The notes: a model not told the origin generated them from the letters alone. A stretch of DNA of 64,000 nucleotides from Vanrija pseudolonga (GCF_020906515.1 NC_085849.1:4650001-4714000), one strand, 5' to 3'; positions 11,498 to 22,662 are shown, counted from the stretch's first letter. Numbers and translations: made by a program.

Positions 11498-12163
11498 GGT
11501 GCAGATTTGAGGATGGGATGAAAGTTAAGTGAGAAGGACGCGTTGGTATCATGGGAAGTGCCACCTTTAAGTAGACCTGCGACGTGAGAGGGGGCATTGA
11601 TCGACACCTACATCCCCATGCAGCACCCGTGCCCGACGAGCCACTACTGCAGTACATCCCAACCGATTTCACTTCGTTTCATGCCACCTGTGACCGAGGA
11701 ATGCCTTTCGGTCGGTCACGCACCCTCTCACCTGCAGCCCAGAGAAGCCAACGTTAGAGTTTGGATGTTGGGGGGCCACATGGTCGACGGGGAGGGTGTC
11801 TGAGATTCTTCAGTACCGGGGCTTTGGAAATAAACATGTTCGCGATCACATCCTTTTCTTGAACTAGAGCTGCAGTCGCATGTGGACAGGTCATCTCCGT
11901 GCTTGGGACGCTGGCGAGAGTGGCGTTTGTCACAACGCGAATGGGTGATACCTCCTCAACACCAAAGACGGCGGAGACGAGCGCGCGGCAACTGACAGGT
12001 ATATCCTAACGCTCCCTACTGGCATAACTTCAGCGCAGATGGCTAAATGACAAACACACAGACTGCTCGTCAAGCAGAAAAGACATCCATTTGGGAACAT
12101 ACACATTGTGTTTGGTTACGGACGATTTGGTCATTGCTAACTGGGTCGATGAGAACGGTAGCC
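11498..12163. other. intergenic region, promoter of family A member 1
   Basis: It holds the upstream region of the 10820-11497 gene and the downstream flank of the 12164-12853 gene. No coding or repeat signal was recognised. Confidence 0.45.
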
Positions 12164-12853
12164 TCAGGCGTACGGCGCAACATAACTGTTGCAGCCGTAG
12201 GAGCTAACTGGGAATAAGGCATGGGTGCTGAAGTAACTCGGAGCTGCCTTCGCAGAGTTGGCGAGGTTGTACACGAAGTTGGGGTCGCACCAAAATCCGT
12301 CACCGACCCGAATAGCATTCGTCTGAAACTGCAAGATGCTGAGTGGGGTGATTGTTCCATCGCAATCAATGTCCGAGATGAGGCCGACGTATTGCGGGCC
12401 GACCCAGTGGACTGAGGAGGTACCGGGAGTGACTGAGGCCAACTGTGTCTGTCGCATGATTCGCTGGATTGACTCTTTGAATGCGGGGACGAGGTAGGAT
12501 GCCGTGTTCCCATTAATTCCATAGGGGCCGAGTGTGGCGTTCAAAGTGTAAGGATTCAGCTGGTATTGCTTGACGGCGCTGGAACAACCGCTGTTGCTGC
12601 AGCGGCTATCGATGATATCTCCCACCACCGACTCGGGAGAGCTTGGACCGTAGAAACCGTTGGCTTGGCTGATGACCAAATTGAGCTTGATGGTGCAGCC
12701 CCTCTTGAGGAGCCCGGGGGTTAGGTGGTCCTTGAACGTGGCGGCATCGGCGTCGGGCAGGGCGATGGCCTCAGCGTCGGCGTCGGTGACGGGGGCAGGG
12801 ATGGCCAGCAGAGTGGGTACGAAGAGGAGGTAGAATAGAGTGAGGAGCTTCAT
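12164..12853 (-). CDS. secreted cysteine protein, family A member 2
   Basis: Intronless, 229 residues and paralogous to the gene at 10820 along its whole length. Signal peptide MKLLTLFYLLFVPTLLA (about 1-17), an acidic/alanine-rich propeptide (DADAEAIALPDAD), then Lys50-Arg51-Gly-Cys53, the same Kex2-like junction. The mature region keeps six cysteines in the same order (CTIKL, SRC, SGC, DIDC, GFWC, YGC) and the motif AIRVGDGFWCDPN. It has the same strand as member 1, with 666 bases between them, so they form a tandem pair. Function unknown. Conservation of the processing site next to the first cysteine suggests that release of the mature domain matters. Confidence 0.85.
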   Translation of the reverse strand: MKLLTLFYLLFVPTLLAIPAPVTDADAEAIALPDADAATFKDHLTPGLLKRGCTIKLNLVISQANGFYGPSSPESVVGDIIDSRCSNSGCSSAVKQYQLNPYTLNATLGPYGINGNTASYLVPAFKESIQRIMRQTQLASVTPGTSSVHWVGPQYVGLISDIDCDGTITPLSILQFQTNAIRVGDGFWCDPNFVYNLANSAKAAPSYFSTHALFPVSSYGCNSYVAPYA

Positions 12854-13421
12854 GATTCAAGGGATTGTTGATCAGTGGCGGTCGGATAGAGATGAAAACG
12901 GTGAGAGAAACAATGATTCGAACAGTCCAAAGTGGTCTCTTAAGTATCTGTTCGAGCTTAGACCGGCGCGCGGTCGGGTGTCGACTGCCCTCCCCCTTCT
13001 CTTCCGTTTCCCATAAGGACTGATAATATCAGACCGAGTTTGAGCAAGGACTGACTGGGGAATGTCATTGCTTCATCTTCCTGCCGGCTGCAGAATCATC
13101 TGCGGCTTCAACGCGAACTTCGGTTCCCCGTGCCGACAGTGCGTGTCCAGAGGAGCCACGATCACGACTCATTAGATAACCGTAGTACACATAAAGTCAC
13201 CTCTGTCCCTGGACTCCAGTGAGGCTCTGCATTACATCCAGTTGACGACCTAGCTCAGTTCGAGCATGGCCCGAAAGGCACCCGACATGGGCACTCGAGA
13301 GTTAACGTTGGGGATGCCCACCGCCGGCTGCCAACATGTTCCTCTTCTTGCAGAGTACCGGAAGGCATGATGTTAAAGGCAGGGTCCCTAGGAACAAATT
13401 AGTAAAAACATAGCTGAGTTG
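12854..13421. other. intergenic region
   Basis: Upstream region of family A member 2. No open frame with coding character was found. Confidence 0.4.
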
Positions 13422-13610
13422 TTAGCCGAGAATCGGTGACTCTCCAGAATCTTGGCGAAGGGCCGAGTGTAGTGGCGGGCGACGAGAAAGGAGCAGGCAG
13501 AACAACCGCCAGTTTGCACATGGTGACATATTCAATGTCTTCGGAGTAGGGGCATGTGGGGCGAGGACCGTAGGCGCAAAGAGGAGCAAAAATACGGCCT
13601 GGACGTTCAA
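13422..13610 (-). pseudogene. remnant of a family A gene (signal peptide only)
   Basis: A 62-codon open frame whose first 24 residues, MNVQAVFLLLFAPTVLAPHAPTP, follow the signal peptide of members 1 and 2 almost position by position (LLxAPTxLAxxAP). After that the similarity stops: there is no propeptide block, no CTxKL, no later cysteine pattern. It lies in line with, and on the same strand as, the two intact members. It is best read as a truncated copy; a short secreted peptide of recent origin is the alternative. Confidence 0.5.
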
Positions 13611-15332
13611 GGTGTGTCATGTGAAGTTCGGGTTGGCGAGCGAGTGACGGAGGTGGGACTTGATGCCGACCGCCCACGTCACCCGAGCAACATCCGAGCA
13701 TGAGTGGTCGAGGTGACCTCCTCGGCGGCCGACTCCTCGACCAAACGCCTTCACGATGTAGCCTATATCTGCCCACATTGGAGGTGGAGGGAAGGCTCCC
13801 TCGGGTGAAGCTTGTCGTCGCATTCCTATCCGCCTCGTGCTCACAATCTGCCACGTTCGTTGATTGTAGATTCCGCTTCTTGCTTCCGGACATGTGACCA
13901 CCAACACTGTCTCGGACTGTGAAGGTTCATGACGTATCTACTGGGCCTTGTCTGTTCTTTAGTGTGCCGTGAGCATCAGTGCCGGCACACAATGAGGCTA
14001 GTGTGTGTCCCGCGGTTTGTCGTATGTAGATCAGCTGATGCAAGGCTCCCTCTCCTCGGCAGCTCGGCCGATATACACACGACCAAGCCCACACTCGCTG
14101 AACAAAGTTCAGCTACTTGCAGGCACAATTCGTCATGTTCGGTTTTCTGGACTCTTGTGTCGTGTTTATTACATACGTACCCACTAGTTTGCACAGCTTC
14201 GCTGCCCACTTAACAATGGTTTGAGTTAAGCGTCAAGAAGCAAAGGTCCCGAGCAAGGGAGGGTGACATCCATGTGGAACTCTGGGTGCTTCGGGAAATG
14301 AACTGGGGAGTCGGACGTCAATGCCACAGTGCGCAATTGGTCGCCGCTGTCCCTTTGTGTTCGTCCGACTTTCCACTCTGTTAAAGGACATCGCGTCGTT
14401 CCTCTGGTCAACATAGCATACTGGCTTCCATTGGCGTAACACATTCGATTTCACCGGTTCCGAGTCAAAGGTGGTGGGAGAGAAGGTTAATGTTCCATTC
14501 CTTGTTTCGACCGAGCGTGTGCGGAACGTCGGATGAAGCCTCGAGCCCCTCAATATATTGCTCCATCAATGTGGGCAAGCTCTCGTTCGCAGAGAGCTAA
14601 CTTGCATCGTTGTTCGCGGATGTGAACTCAACACGTCGTCCCATGGCACACTTCACCTGCGCACCATCCGTGCCGGGTTTTCCGGGTACAGGCAGCAGGG
14701 GCAGACACACCAGGCTAGCTCTCTCCCGAACCGACTCCTCTGCAGCTCCGGGGGCAGCAAGCGTGGTTGGCTCATGGAGATGCTGAGTTGGCAAGCGGAC
14801 GCTACTCTCCCACGTCACCCCAGCCCGGGCTCGACCATGGGCCACGCTGCTCTGTGGGCCCCGCAACTGCCAGCCCACCAGAGGCACCCGTTCAAGTGGA
14901 ACTGGTGGATTGCTATTCGGTTCTCAGTACATACTGCGAGTGGTCCTTTCTCCACCCATGTCTGGAGTTGAAGACCGCTCCGTGCGCCGCTCCAGTCTGG
15001 CATCCGGGGAGGCGGGGCTTCATCGCCGAGGGTGGACTGACGAACTAACTCAAAGCCCCGCCGACCCGACCACCTGGCCGCTGGCAGCGCTGGTACTCTT
15101 ACAGTCCAAGGGGCCGCGAGCTCAATTGCAGACGCCTCGGTCGAAGAAATCAGGCGGCGGTAACTAGGCAGGAAGGGTACGAGCTCCGTTGACCTTCTCC
15201 CCTGCTCCTGAAAGATATATTTGAGCATCTCGAAGGAGGGACCTACTGACTCTGACTCCCACCACCGCCAGCTCTTCACATCCCACATTACTTCGTTCGC
15301 AAAGTACCCACGTCCTCGTCCCAGAAGACACC
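13611..15332. other. long intergenic region
   Basis: About 1.7 kb between the family A remnant and member 3, which points the other way. Several overlapping open frames up to 157 codons exist on both strands; none has a domain, helix or signal peptide I can support. The last 130 bases are the promoter of member 3. Confidence 0.4.
15214..15222 (+). promoter_or_regulatory. TATA-like element of family A member 3
   Basis: GATATATTT about 110 bases upstream of the ATG at 15333. A CT-rich leader lies between them. Confidence 0.4.
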
Positions 15333-16007
15333 ATGAAGATCATTGCCATCTGTACATTGCTTCTCGTGCCCACTCTCTTGGCGGCTCCCGCTCCTGCCGC
15401 CCAACCGGGGATCGAGTCCCTCCTTGACCCCGAGACACTCGCTGGATTGGACCTTTCCTTCCTCGACGAGTCCTTGCCTCGTCACCTCGATAAGAAGGAC
15501 TGTACCTACCAAATTAATCTCATCATCACCAAGGCTCGCGCATACTATGGCCCCTTTCAACCGGTTTATATGTTTGGGGAAACCGTCTATGAGCGATGTG
15601 GCGATACCGGTTGCTCCGGCGCGGTAAGGCAGTACCAAAATACGCCGCTGGTGTGGAACACAACCCTCAGCGCCTCCGGAATCACTACCAGGGCCGTGTG
15701 GGTGGCTCACGCAAGTGTCATCACGGCCATTTTCACTGCCTTGCAGAACCAGACCAACTTCAACTCCGGCTGCAACTACTGGACCGCACCTCAGGCCGTC
15801 GGCACTATTGCGTCCTCGGTGTGCGGTGGTCAATTCAACTACTTGAGCGTGATGGCTTTCCAGTCCAACGCTCTCAGCGTCGGTGACGGCGGATGGTGCG
15901 ACCCAAACAACCTTTCCAACCTCATCAACAACGCAAAATCCAACTCGGACATGTTCAAGTCCTACCAGGTCGTCCCCCTCAACCAGTTAGTTTGCAGCGC
16001 CTCGTAA
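15333..16007 (+). CDS. secreted cysteine protein, family A member 3
   Basis: Intronless, 224 residues, on the strand opposite to members 1 and 2. Signal peptide MKIIAICTLLLVPTLLA, a proline/leucine-rich propeptide, then Lys54-Lys55-Asp-Cys57 in place of Lys-Arg-Gly-Cys; Kex2-type proteases cut Lys-Lys poorly, so processing may differ. Seven cysteines: DCTYQI, ERC, TGC, SGCNYW, SVCGG, GGWC and LVC, one more than the other members. The blocks ARAYYGP, QYQNTP and SVGDGGWCDPNNL align with members 1 and 2. This is the most divergent copy, so it probably separated first or evolved a new role. Function unknown. Confidence 0.83.
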   Translation: MKIIAICTLLLVPTLLAAPAPAAQPGIESLLDPETLAGLDLSFLDESLPRHLDKKDCTYQINLIITKARAYYGPFQPVYMFGETVYERCGDTGCSGAVRQYQNTPLVWNTTLSASGITTRAVWVAHASVITAIFTALQNQTNFNSGCNYWTAPQAVGTIASSVCGGQFNYLSVMAFQSNALSVGDGGWCDPNNLSNLINNAKSNSDMFKSYQVVPLNQLVCSAS

Positions 16008-16383
16008 ACGTCTCGCCTTAAGGCCTCGGACTCGTCCATCTATGTGGGAGGGAAAGCCCCACCAAAAACCACGCGTACATTACTGTTGCAGCCTTGGAAC
16101 CTATCGAACACAAGAGATGGAATAGCTCTCAATGACCGTATGAATGGAAGTGCCTTTTTGCGGAGGCGGCCACAGTATGCGTTCATTTGCTCACTGCCGA
16201 GGCAGAAGCCGGCCGGGTCGGCAGTCGGCACATGCCGCACAAACTGCCGTTTCGGCCATGTCCGCATGACCTCATGGTGCCGACCCATCCTCGGCCGCTG
16301 ATAGAAATAGGCGGTCTTGGGTAGGTCATTTTGCTCTTCTGCTCTTCATCCACTCGCATCCAGCTCCATAATCACCTGCCGCC
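16008..16383. other. intergenic region, promoter of the M20 hydrolase
   Basis: 376 bases with no coding signal. The last 60 bases before the ATG at 16384 are CT-rich. Confidence 0.4.
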
Positions 16384-18084
16384 ATGCCGTCGTCATCGCC
16401 AAGTGTTCCGGGCTGCTGCTTCTCGTTCTTCTCGCGCAAGAACCGCCAGCAGGGTGAGCCGCCCAAGGCCGCAATCTCTACCTCGGGGTACCATGCCGAG
16501 GTCAAGCGCAATATCCCGAGCGCCCACCAACATCTCGAGCCGTGCTGCTCCCCCACCCAAGGCTTCATGTCAGCTTCCGTCAAGCCCTTCCTTGATGATC
16601 TACCGGCCTACTCCTCCGACGGCAAGAGCCTCTCCTCGGACGTGCGCGAGACGATCAAGGCGACGATCGAGTCGTACCGCGCCCCGTTGACCGCGATCTC
16701 GCTGTACATCTCCGACAACCCCGAGCTGGCGTACAAGGAGTACAAGTCATCTGCGAAGCTCATATCGTTCCTCGAGTCCGAGGGCTTCGCCATTGAGAAG
16801 GACTACAAGGGCCTCGAGACCGCCTTTACAGCCACCTACTCGCAGGGCAACGGTCGCACGTGGGCCTTCAACTCGGAGTACGATGCCCTGCCTGAAGTCG
16901 GCCATGCGTGCGGGCACAACCTCATTGCGATTGGAGGTGTTGCAGCACTTCTTGGCGTACGGGCTGCAATGAAGAAGCATGGGATTGATGGCACAGTGGT
17001 CCTGATGGGAACGCCGGCGGTGAGTGGCCTGATGACGGACGGGCATGTGCTGACAACCTCAGGAAGAGGGCGGCGCCGGCAAGGTTCTGCTAATCGAACG
17101 CGGAGGATGTGAGTGTGCTTCAATTGCGAGTCTGACGGTCCTCAAGACAAGGGCATCGACGGATGCATGATGATCCACCCGGCTGGCTTCACCGCAAACT
17201 CGGGCGGCGTCCTCCCCACGCTCGCCTTCCAGACGATCGCCGTCGAGTTCTTCGGCCGCACAACGCACGCCGGTGCAGCACCATGGGACGGCATCAACGC
17301 ACTAGACGCCGCCAACATCTCGTACACATCTATCTCGGCCCTCCGTCAGCAGCTGCACCCGACGGACAGAGTTCACGGCATCATCGTGGACGGTGGTGAA
17401 GCGCCAAACAGTGGGTCGAGCAGTAGGAAGGAGCTGACCCCAGTTATTCCCGACTACACGTCGATGAAGTACTATGTCCGGGCGAGCCGCGCCAGCGGTG
17501 TCGAGGAGCTTATGGCCAAGGCCATTGGGTGCTTCAAGTAAGTCTCAATGTAGTGCGCACTCTAATGCCCAGGGGCGCCGCCGAGGCGACGGGCTGCAAA
17601 CTCAAGTTCAAGACCGAACCCATCACCTATGATCTACGGAACAACAAGCTGTTTGGGGTGGGTCTGGTTCGAGAGTTCATGTCTAACCCAGCAGGAGGAG
17701 TACGCATCCGCCATGAGCGAACTGTACAATGTGCCCATCCCTATCGAGCTGGGCGAGGGGACCAACCCCGGTGCCTCGACAGACTTTGGAAACGTGGGTG
17801 AGATCCCTCTGACGAGCTGACATGCAGGTCACGTATGCGTTGCCAGCGTGCCATCCAATGTTCGGCATCCCGGCTACTCTCGGCCGCGGCAACCACACCA
17901 AGGAGTGAGCCTAGGCATGGGCGGAGCTGACGCCAGATTCCGAGACAAGTGCCGTACCGAGGAGGCGCATACCGAGACACTGCACGCGGCCACGGCGATG
18001 AGTATCGTCGGTGCTCGCTTCCTCTCCGACTCGGCGTTTGCCGAAGACGCGACCGAGTGGTGGAAGGACGACATGAAGAGCTAG
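16384..18084 (+). CDS. M20-family metallo-amidohydrolase (PM20D2/ACY1L2-like)
   Basis: Zinc amidohydrolase of peptidase family M20D, a group that splits N-acyl amino acids and small dipeptides such as beta-alanyl-lysine. Eight exons: 16384-17019, 17063-17108, 17147-17410, 17444-17537, 17573-17657, 17692-17793, 17828-17904, 17937-18084; 483 residues. Seen: FNSEYDALPEVGHACGHN (Asp168, His178), TPAEEGG across the first intron (Glu213, Glu214), MMIHPAG, GRTTHAGAAPWDGINAL in the lid domain, and TYALPACHPMFGIP with the C-terminal metal His. An N-terminal extension with paired cysteines (CCFSFF and CCSPT) is unusual; a second ATG at 16567 would omit it. All introns are 33-43 nt; the one at 17411-17443 is 33 nt and stop-free, so its retention would stay in frame. 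The stop is 49 bases from that of the converging aminotransferase. Confidence 0.9.
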
Positions 18085-18133
18085 CAAGGTTGACATTGAT
18101 GCAATGCTGTCTTATTGTCCATCTTAACACCAT

Positions 18134-19833
18134 CTACTGCTTGCCCAGCACGTCCTCAATGGCGCCCTGGAGCGCGTCGACCGAGAACTGGACCTCGTCG
18201 GCGGTGATGGTGAAGGGAGGGAAGATCATGACGTGGTCGCCCTCCCAGCCGTCAGCACACCCGACACCAGGGTACAGGGCGATGCCGCGCTCGTAGGCCG
18301 CGTCGGTGATCTTCTGCGAGATGCCCTTGCTGCTGGGGAACGGCTGCTTGGTCTTCTTGTCGGCGACCAGCTCGATGCCGTAGAAGAGTCCCATGCCGCG
18401 GATGTTGCCCACGTGAGGGTGGTTCTCGAGCTGCTTGCGCAATGCCTCCTCCATCTGCTTGCCGCGTTCGGCGCACTTGGCGACACTGGGCGTGGGCGTG
18501 AGTGTGTGACGAACGGGGCAACATGCCGGGGACAATCTGGCGCGCCACTCACAGGTCGTGCTTCTTGTAGTACTTGTACACGGCCAAGCCAGCAGCAGCA
18601 CCAATACCCGAGCTCTGGAAGGTGTAGCCGTTCATAAACGACCCGGTGCCCTTGCTGAGGACGTTGACGACCTTGTCGTTGGCGAGCACAGCACTGAGAG
18701 GTGCGTAACCACCACACAGGCCCTTGCCGAGCGTCTGGATGTCGGGGCGCGCGGCGTCACCCTCCCAGCTCCAGGCGTGCAGCTTGCCTGTGCGGCCAAA
18801 GCCACACATGATCTCGTCGAGCACGAACAGGGCGCCGTACTTTTCACACACGCGCTTCATGGCCGTGATGTAGCCCGGCACAAAGGGAACGCATCCCGAG
18901 GTGGCGCCGACGACTGAAGGCGTCAGCTTCATCCAGTACCAATGTCGTGTGGTCGGGGCAACGCGACGCGCGGTGCATCACCGCGGCCCCCGTGCCGCCC
19001 CTCGCCTGTAAGGACTCACCCGGCTCCATGAAGAAGGCAGCGACAGTGCTCGGGCCGAGCTCGATAAACTTCTTGTCGAGCTCATCGGCCAATCGGTCGA
19101 CGTACTGTGCGTCCGTCTCGCCCTCGAGCTTGCCGCGGTAAGTGTTGCAGGGTGAAACGGAATGGAACACGTTGTCGGGCATGAGGGGAAGGTACAGGGC
19201 CCTGCGACGGTCGTGTCGGCCAAGGGCGAGGTCTGGGGCGTGAGAATAGTGCGACGGGGATGCTAAATGCCCGACTCACCTGTGATGGTGTTGCCGTGGA
19301 ACGAGACGCGGCGCGAGATGAACTTTGTCCGTTGCGGCTGGCCGTTCTCGACGTGGTACTGGCGCGCGAGCTGGCAACGGTCAGACATTGTGGGTACTGG
19401 CCCCTGCACTCACCTTGATGGCACTCTCGACCGCCTCACTGCCACCGTTGAAGAGCACGACCCTGCTCATGCCACTGTCCTCGCACAGCATGGTTGCAAG
19501 CTCTTCTGCCGGCTCGGTGCCGAACAAAAAGCTCGACACATAGGGCAGAGTCTTGAGCTGCTCGGTGACTGCTTCGACAATCTCGGGGACGGCGTGGCCG
19601 CACGACACGACGGCCGCACCGCCCGTCGTGTCGAGGATCTTGCGCCCGTCCGCCGTGTAGATATAGTTACCCTCGCCCCTCACGGCCATGGGCAGACCGA
19701 GCTTGAGAGAGCGGTGGAGGACCTTGGAGTCCGGGTCGACGGTGGCCGTCGAGAGGGCCCCACGGGGCAACGACGTGCTGAAGCCGCGCACGGCGGGCGT
19801 GCGGGCCAATGTTCGCAGGACGTGTCCACGCAT
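18134..19833 (-). CDS. class III PLP aminotransferase, probably mitochondrial
   Basis: Omega-amino-acid-type aminotransferase (class III, fold type I), which moves an amino group from a terminal amine or amino acid to a keto acid using pyridoxal phosphate. Exons (minus strand): 19414-19833, 19280-19370, 19020-19232, 18553-18913, 18134-18485; 478 residues, normal for the class. The N-terminus (MRGHVLRTLARTPAVRGFSTS) is basic and acid-free, like a mitochondrial presequence. Seen: FNGGSEAVESAIKLARQY, SRRVSFHGNT, LFVLDEIMCGFGRTGK (the Asp that binds the cofactor ring) and TLGKGLCGGYAPLSA with the Schiff-base lysine (codon 18723-18725). Substrate (GABA, beta-alanine, ornithine or another) cannot be fixed. 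It shares the M20 hydrolase as convergent neighbour, which could supply beta-amino acids; that is inference. Confidence 0.93.
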
Positions 19834-20807
19834 TGTGGTGTAAGGATGGAGTGAGCAGAGTTGAGAGATCTATCATTGACCCTTCCGCGCTGTCAGGTGT
19901 ATCTTAAGACGTCAGAGAGTGGGTCGGGCGGCTGGGCGGCTGTTTGCCGCCTCACTGCGTCGACTCGGCGGCTAGGTACCGAGGGGCCCGAGTCATGCTT
20001 GGCGTTGCCTTTGTTGCTCGCTTCGTTGGCAAGGCCTCGCCTCCACTCATCTTGCTGGGGGGCTTGGCCGCGGGCAGCGCCGACGCGTTTCGAGTCGTTG
20101 CCGTCGTAACCGAGTCGCAGTTGACCATGTCGTGTCATTGTCGGTGGGGGGGTTGACCCACTTGGCCCACTTCGGGTCGGGCCACCCCGAGACGCATTAT
20201 CACCAGACCCCAACCAGCCACGACCAACACCGAGACAAGCAGGCCGAGCTCCCCACTGACCTCGGCAGTGAGAGACCTCATTGGACCGTTCGGCGCATAC
20301 TATCGGCCTTCTGCGATGCATGACACGTGGTCGAGGGGGGTTTGCACCTGAATTGGCACGCATCGAAATCTGTATCGTTTGTTAACCGAGGTGAGCATAT
20401 GCAAAGGGCATGCTGTTTGCATAGAGGATCTCGGGAGCCCGGCGGCCTCCCCTTGCTGAACTGTTGGTGATCTCCGAATCGTCGAGGCAAAAGCGGAGAT
20501 GGCGACGAGTTGATCTGTGATGTTGGAGGGCAGCTGGGGTTGGTTGGGGTGGGGTCCTCGTTAGGAGTTCAATAACCGGACTACCTCGCACTGATCCTGC
20601 CTTCACAGCCGCAGCCGCTGATGTCAGAACGAGCCCCCTCTTGTGCAAGGCTGGTGAGACTCATGGCGAGCATGCCTTGCGGCGCGTTGGGTGCATCCAT
20701 GACCAGTATGCACATACAGGTCACGTTGGCCCAGCTACTGCGTTGGAGGCGGCACCACCGCGGTGAATAGCTCATCGTCCGAGTGTTATCGCCCTTGCGC
20801 CTCGAGC
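19834..20807. other. intergenic region between aminotransferase and truncated family B gene
   Basis: Promoter of the aminotransferase and whatever drives family B member 1. I searched it for the missing first part of member 1 (signal peptide, stalk, first ectodomain) and found no similarity to members 2-4 upstream of about 20810. Confidence 0.45.
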
Positions 20808-22599
20808 ATGCCTGTCCCAGCTCGTGTCGAAAACATCACTACGCCATTCCCCAACGGGATCATCTATGACACTGGCGAGCAAGAGTTTGGCGCGCACGAT
20901 CTTCAGGTCAGGGTGTACAGTGGGACGCTCGAAGTTGAAGGTCTCGAAGTTCACACTGGCATGCTTTCGGAATTGTAAGTCGTGGGGAGACAACCAATCG
21001 TCAGCTGAAGCATTAAGTAAATCCTTGGACGCTGTGCCCAAAACCACGGTCAATACCATTGTCGACGGCGCTGCCAACTCGTACTTCCATATTCAAGGCA
21101 CCAAGACTGTTCGAAGCGAGACACTGGGCGACGGGGGATGGAATGTTAGCACTGTGCAATGGGACTCTGTCGACTATACCGGCGTCATATCGTTCCAAAC
21201 GGTCCCCAACTCGACCTATATGATCGTCAATGGTACCATGGGCCCAGAGTACAGCCGGTACAGTATCAACATGAGTCCACTTCCGCCAGGAGCAATCCCT
21301 GTCAACGGTGGCAAATACACTGGCTTCCAGTACTCTCCTTACCGAAACCCCGGAGCCTTCTACTTCACCCCCCTCGACCCCCAAGTCCAGTACGCTGTGT
21401 CTATCCAGGGTACGATAAATGAAGCTACTGAGTCGACCGCCTTCACACCCGGCTCCGGCAACATTCACAGCGTCACGTTCTACGCCGGCACCAAGTGAGC
21501 TTCCGAGCGCCACGGCTTCTCAGCTAATCTTATCAGAAAGGTTGACCCAACACCCGCCAACACGACATCCACCGAGTCCGAGGCACCCCTGCATGGAGAG
21601 TCACCACGTGCCTCGCGCAATGCCAAGATTATAGGTGGATCCGTTGGTGGCGGAGTCGGTGGTCTCCTCCTCCTCGGTCTCCTCGCATTCTGTTGCTTGC
21701 GCCACAAGAAGAAGCCGTAAGTGCCTGCCGTGGTTCGGTGACTGAGGTGCCCCAGATCTCCAGTCGTCTCTGATCCTACCCCCTTCGAGATTGACAGCGG
21801 CGGCAGCGCCGCCACGCGCACGCCCTCGGAGAACGATGACGAGGAGGCTGACAAGGTCGCCGACGAGCTCACCCCTGCTCAAGTCGCCAAGGCGCGTGAA
21901 GCAGGCTTCCTCGGAGCCAGTGGTGTGGGCGACGGTCAACGACGCTGGACATGGCGCCAGCCTCCGTCAGGACCAGTTAGTGCGTTCGGCTCGGCCCAAC
22001 AACCACCCGTTTCAGAGGCTGGCGTGTCGGCAGTCCCGTCCTCCGTGCTTGATCCTGGTGGGCCTGTGCCCTTCTCACGAGGCCCTCCCTCTGCCGTCCC
22101 GTCATCGATTATGATTCCGCATACGGTTGGACCCGGTTCAATCGCGGCGTCCTCTTCGTTGGAGCCCAGCGATGCGGTCGACTCGCGCTACTATGGAGTG
22201 TCCACCGGCGAGGGATCGAGCACCGGGGCTGGGTCGAGCAGTGCGCTGCTGTCACCCACATCGACTCAAGCCAATGGTGCGGTCGTCAAGGACGTTGAGG
22301 ATCACCCCGCTTTGCTGGCCACTCCGCTTCACGGTGATAGGCGTGTCCGTCAGGCCGAGGATGGCGGCGCCGTTGACGAGGACGACAATGTCGACATGAT
22401 TCCTCCAAGTTACAATCCCTCGTGGGCCAGCCGGGGTGCCAACCTCGCCGACTCCGGGGCCGTGACTCGGGTAACGAACAACAACCGAGCGGCCGCAGCG
22501 GTGGACCATGGTGCGGCCGATGCGGACGGGCTCGAGGCAGCCCCCGCCATGGAAGGCCGGCTCTCGACCGACGGCGACACGTCTGGCCGTGTTGCCTAG
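20808..22599 (+). CDS. family B membrane protein, member 1 (5'-truncated copy)
   Basis: Paralogue of the genes at 24296, 28257 and 32082 that has lost its first 220 or so residues, including the signal peptide. Exons 20808-20974, 21018-21494, 21537-21716 and 21756-22599 remain open from an internal ATG and give 555 residues. The surviving end of ectodomain module 1 (TTPFPNGIIYDTGE, GTLEVEGLEVHTG), module 2 (GDGGWNVSTVQWDSVDYTG, YMIVNGTMGPEY), the helix VGGGVGGLLLLGLLAFCC with RHKKKP, and the tail with LTPAQVAKAREAGFLGA and PPSYNPSW (nt 22402-22413) are all present. Unlike the others it has no intron between GGS and VGGG. Without a signal peptide the helix might insert the wrong way or not at all; probably decaying, or with an undetected first exon. 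Confidence 0.7.
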
Positions 22600-22662
22600 T
22601 TCGGCGTGAGGCGACTCCGACGTGCGCCGTCATGAATCATTCGCCACATAGATTGCTTCAGT

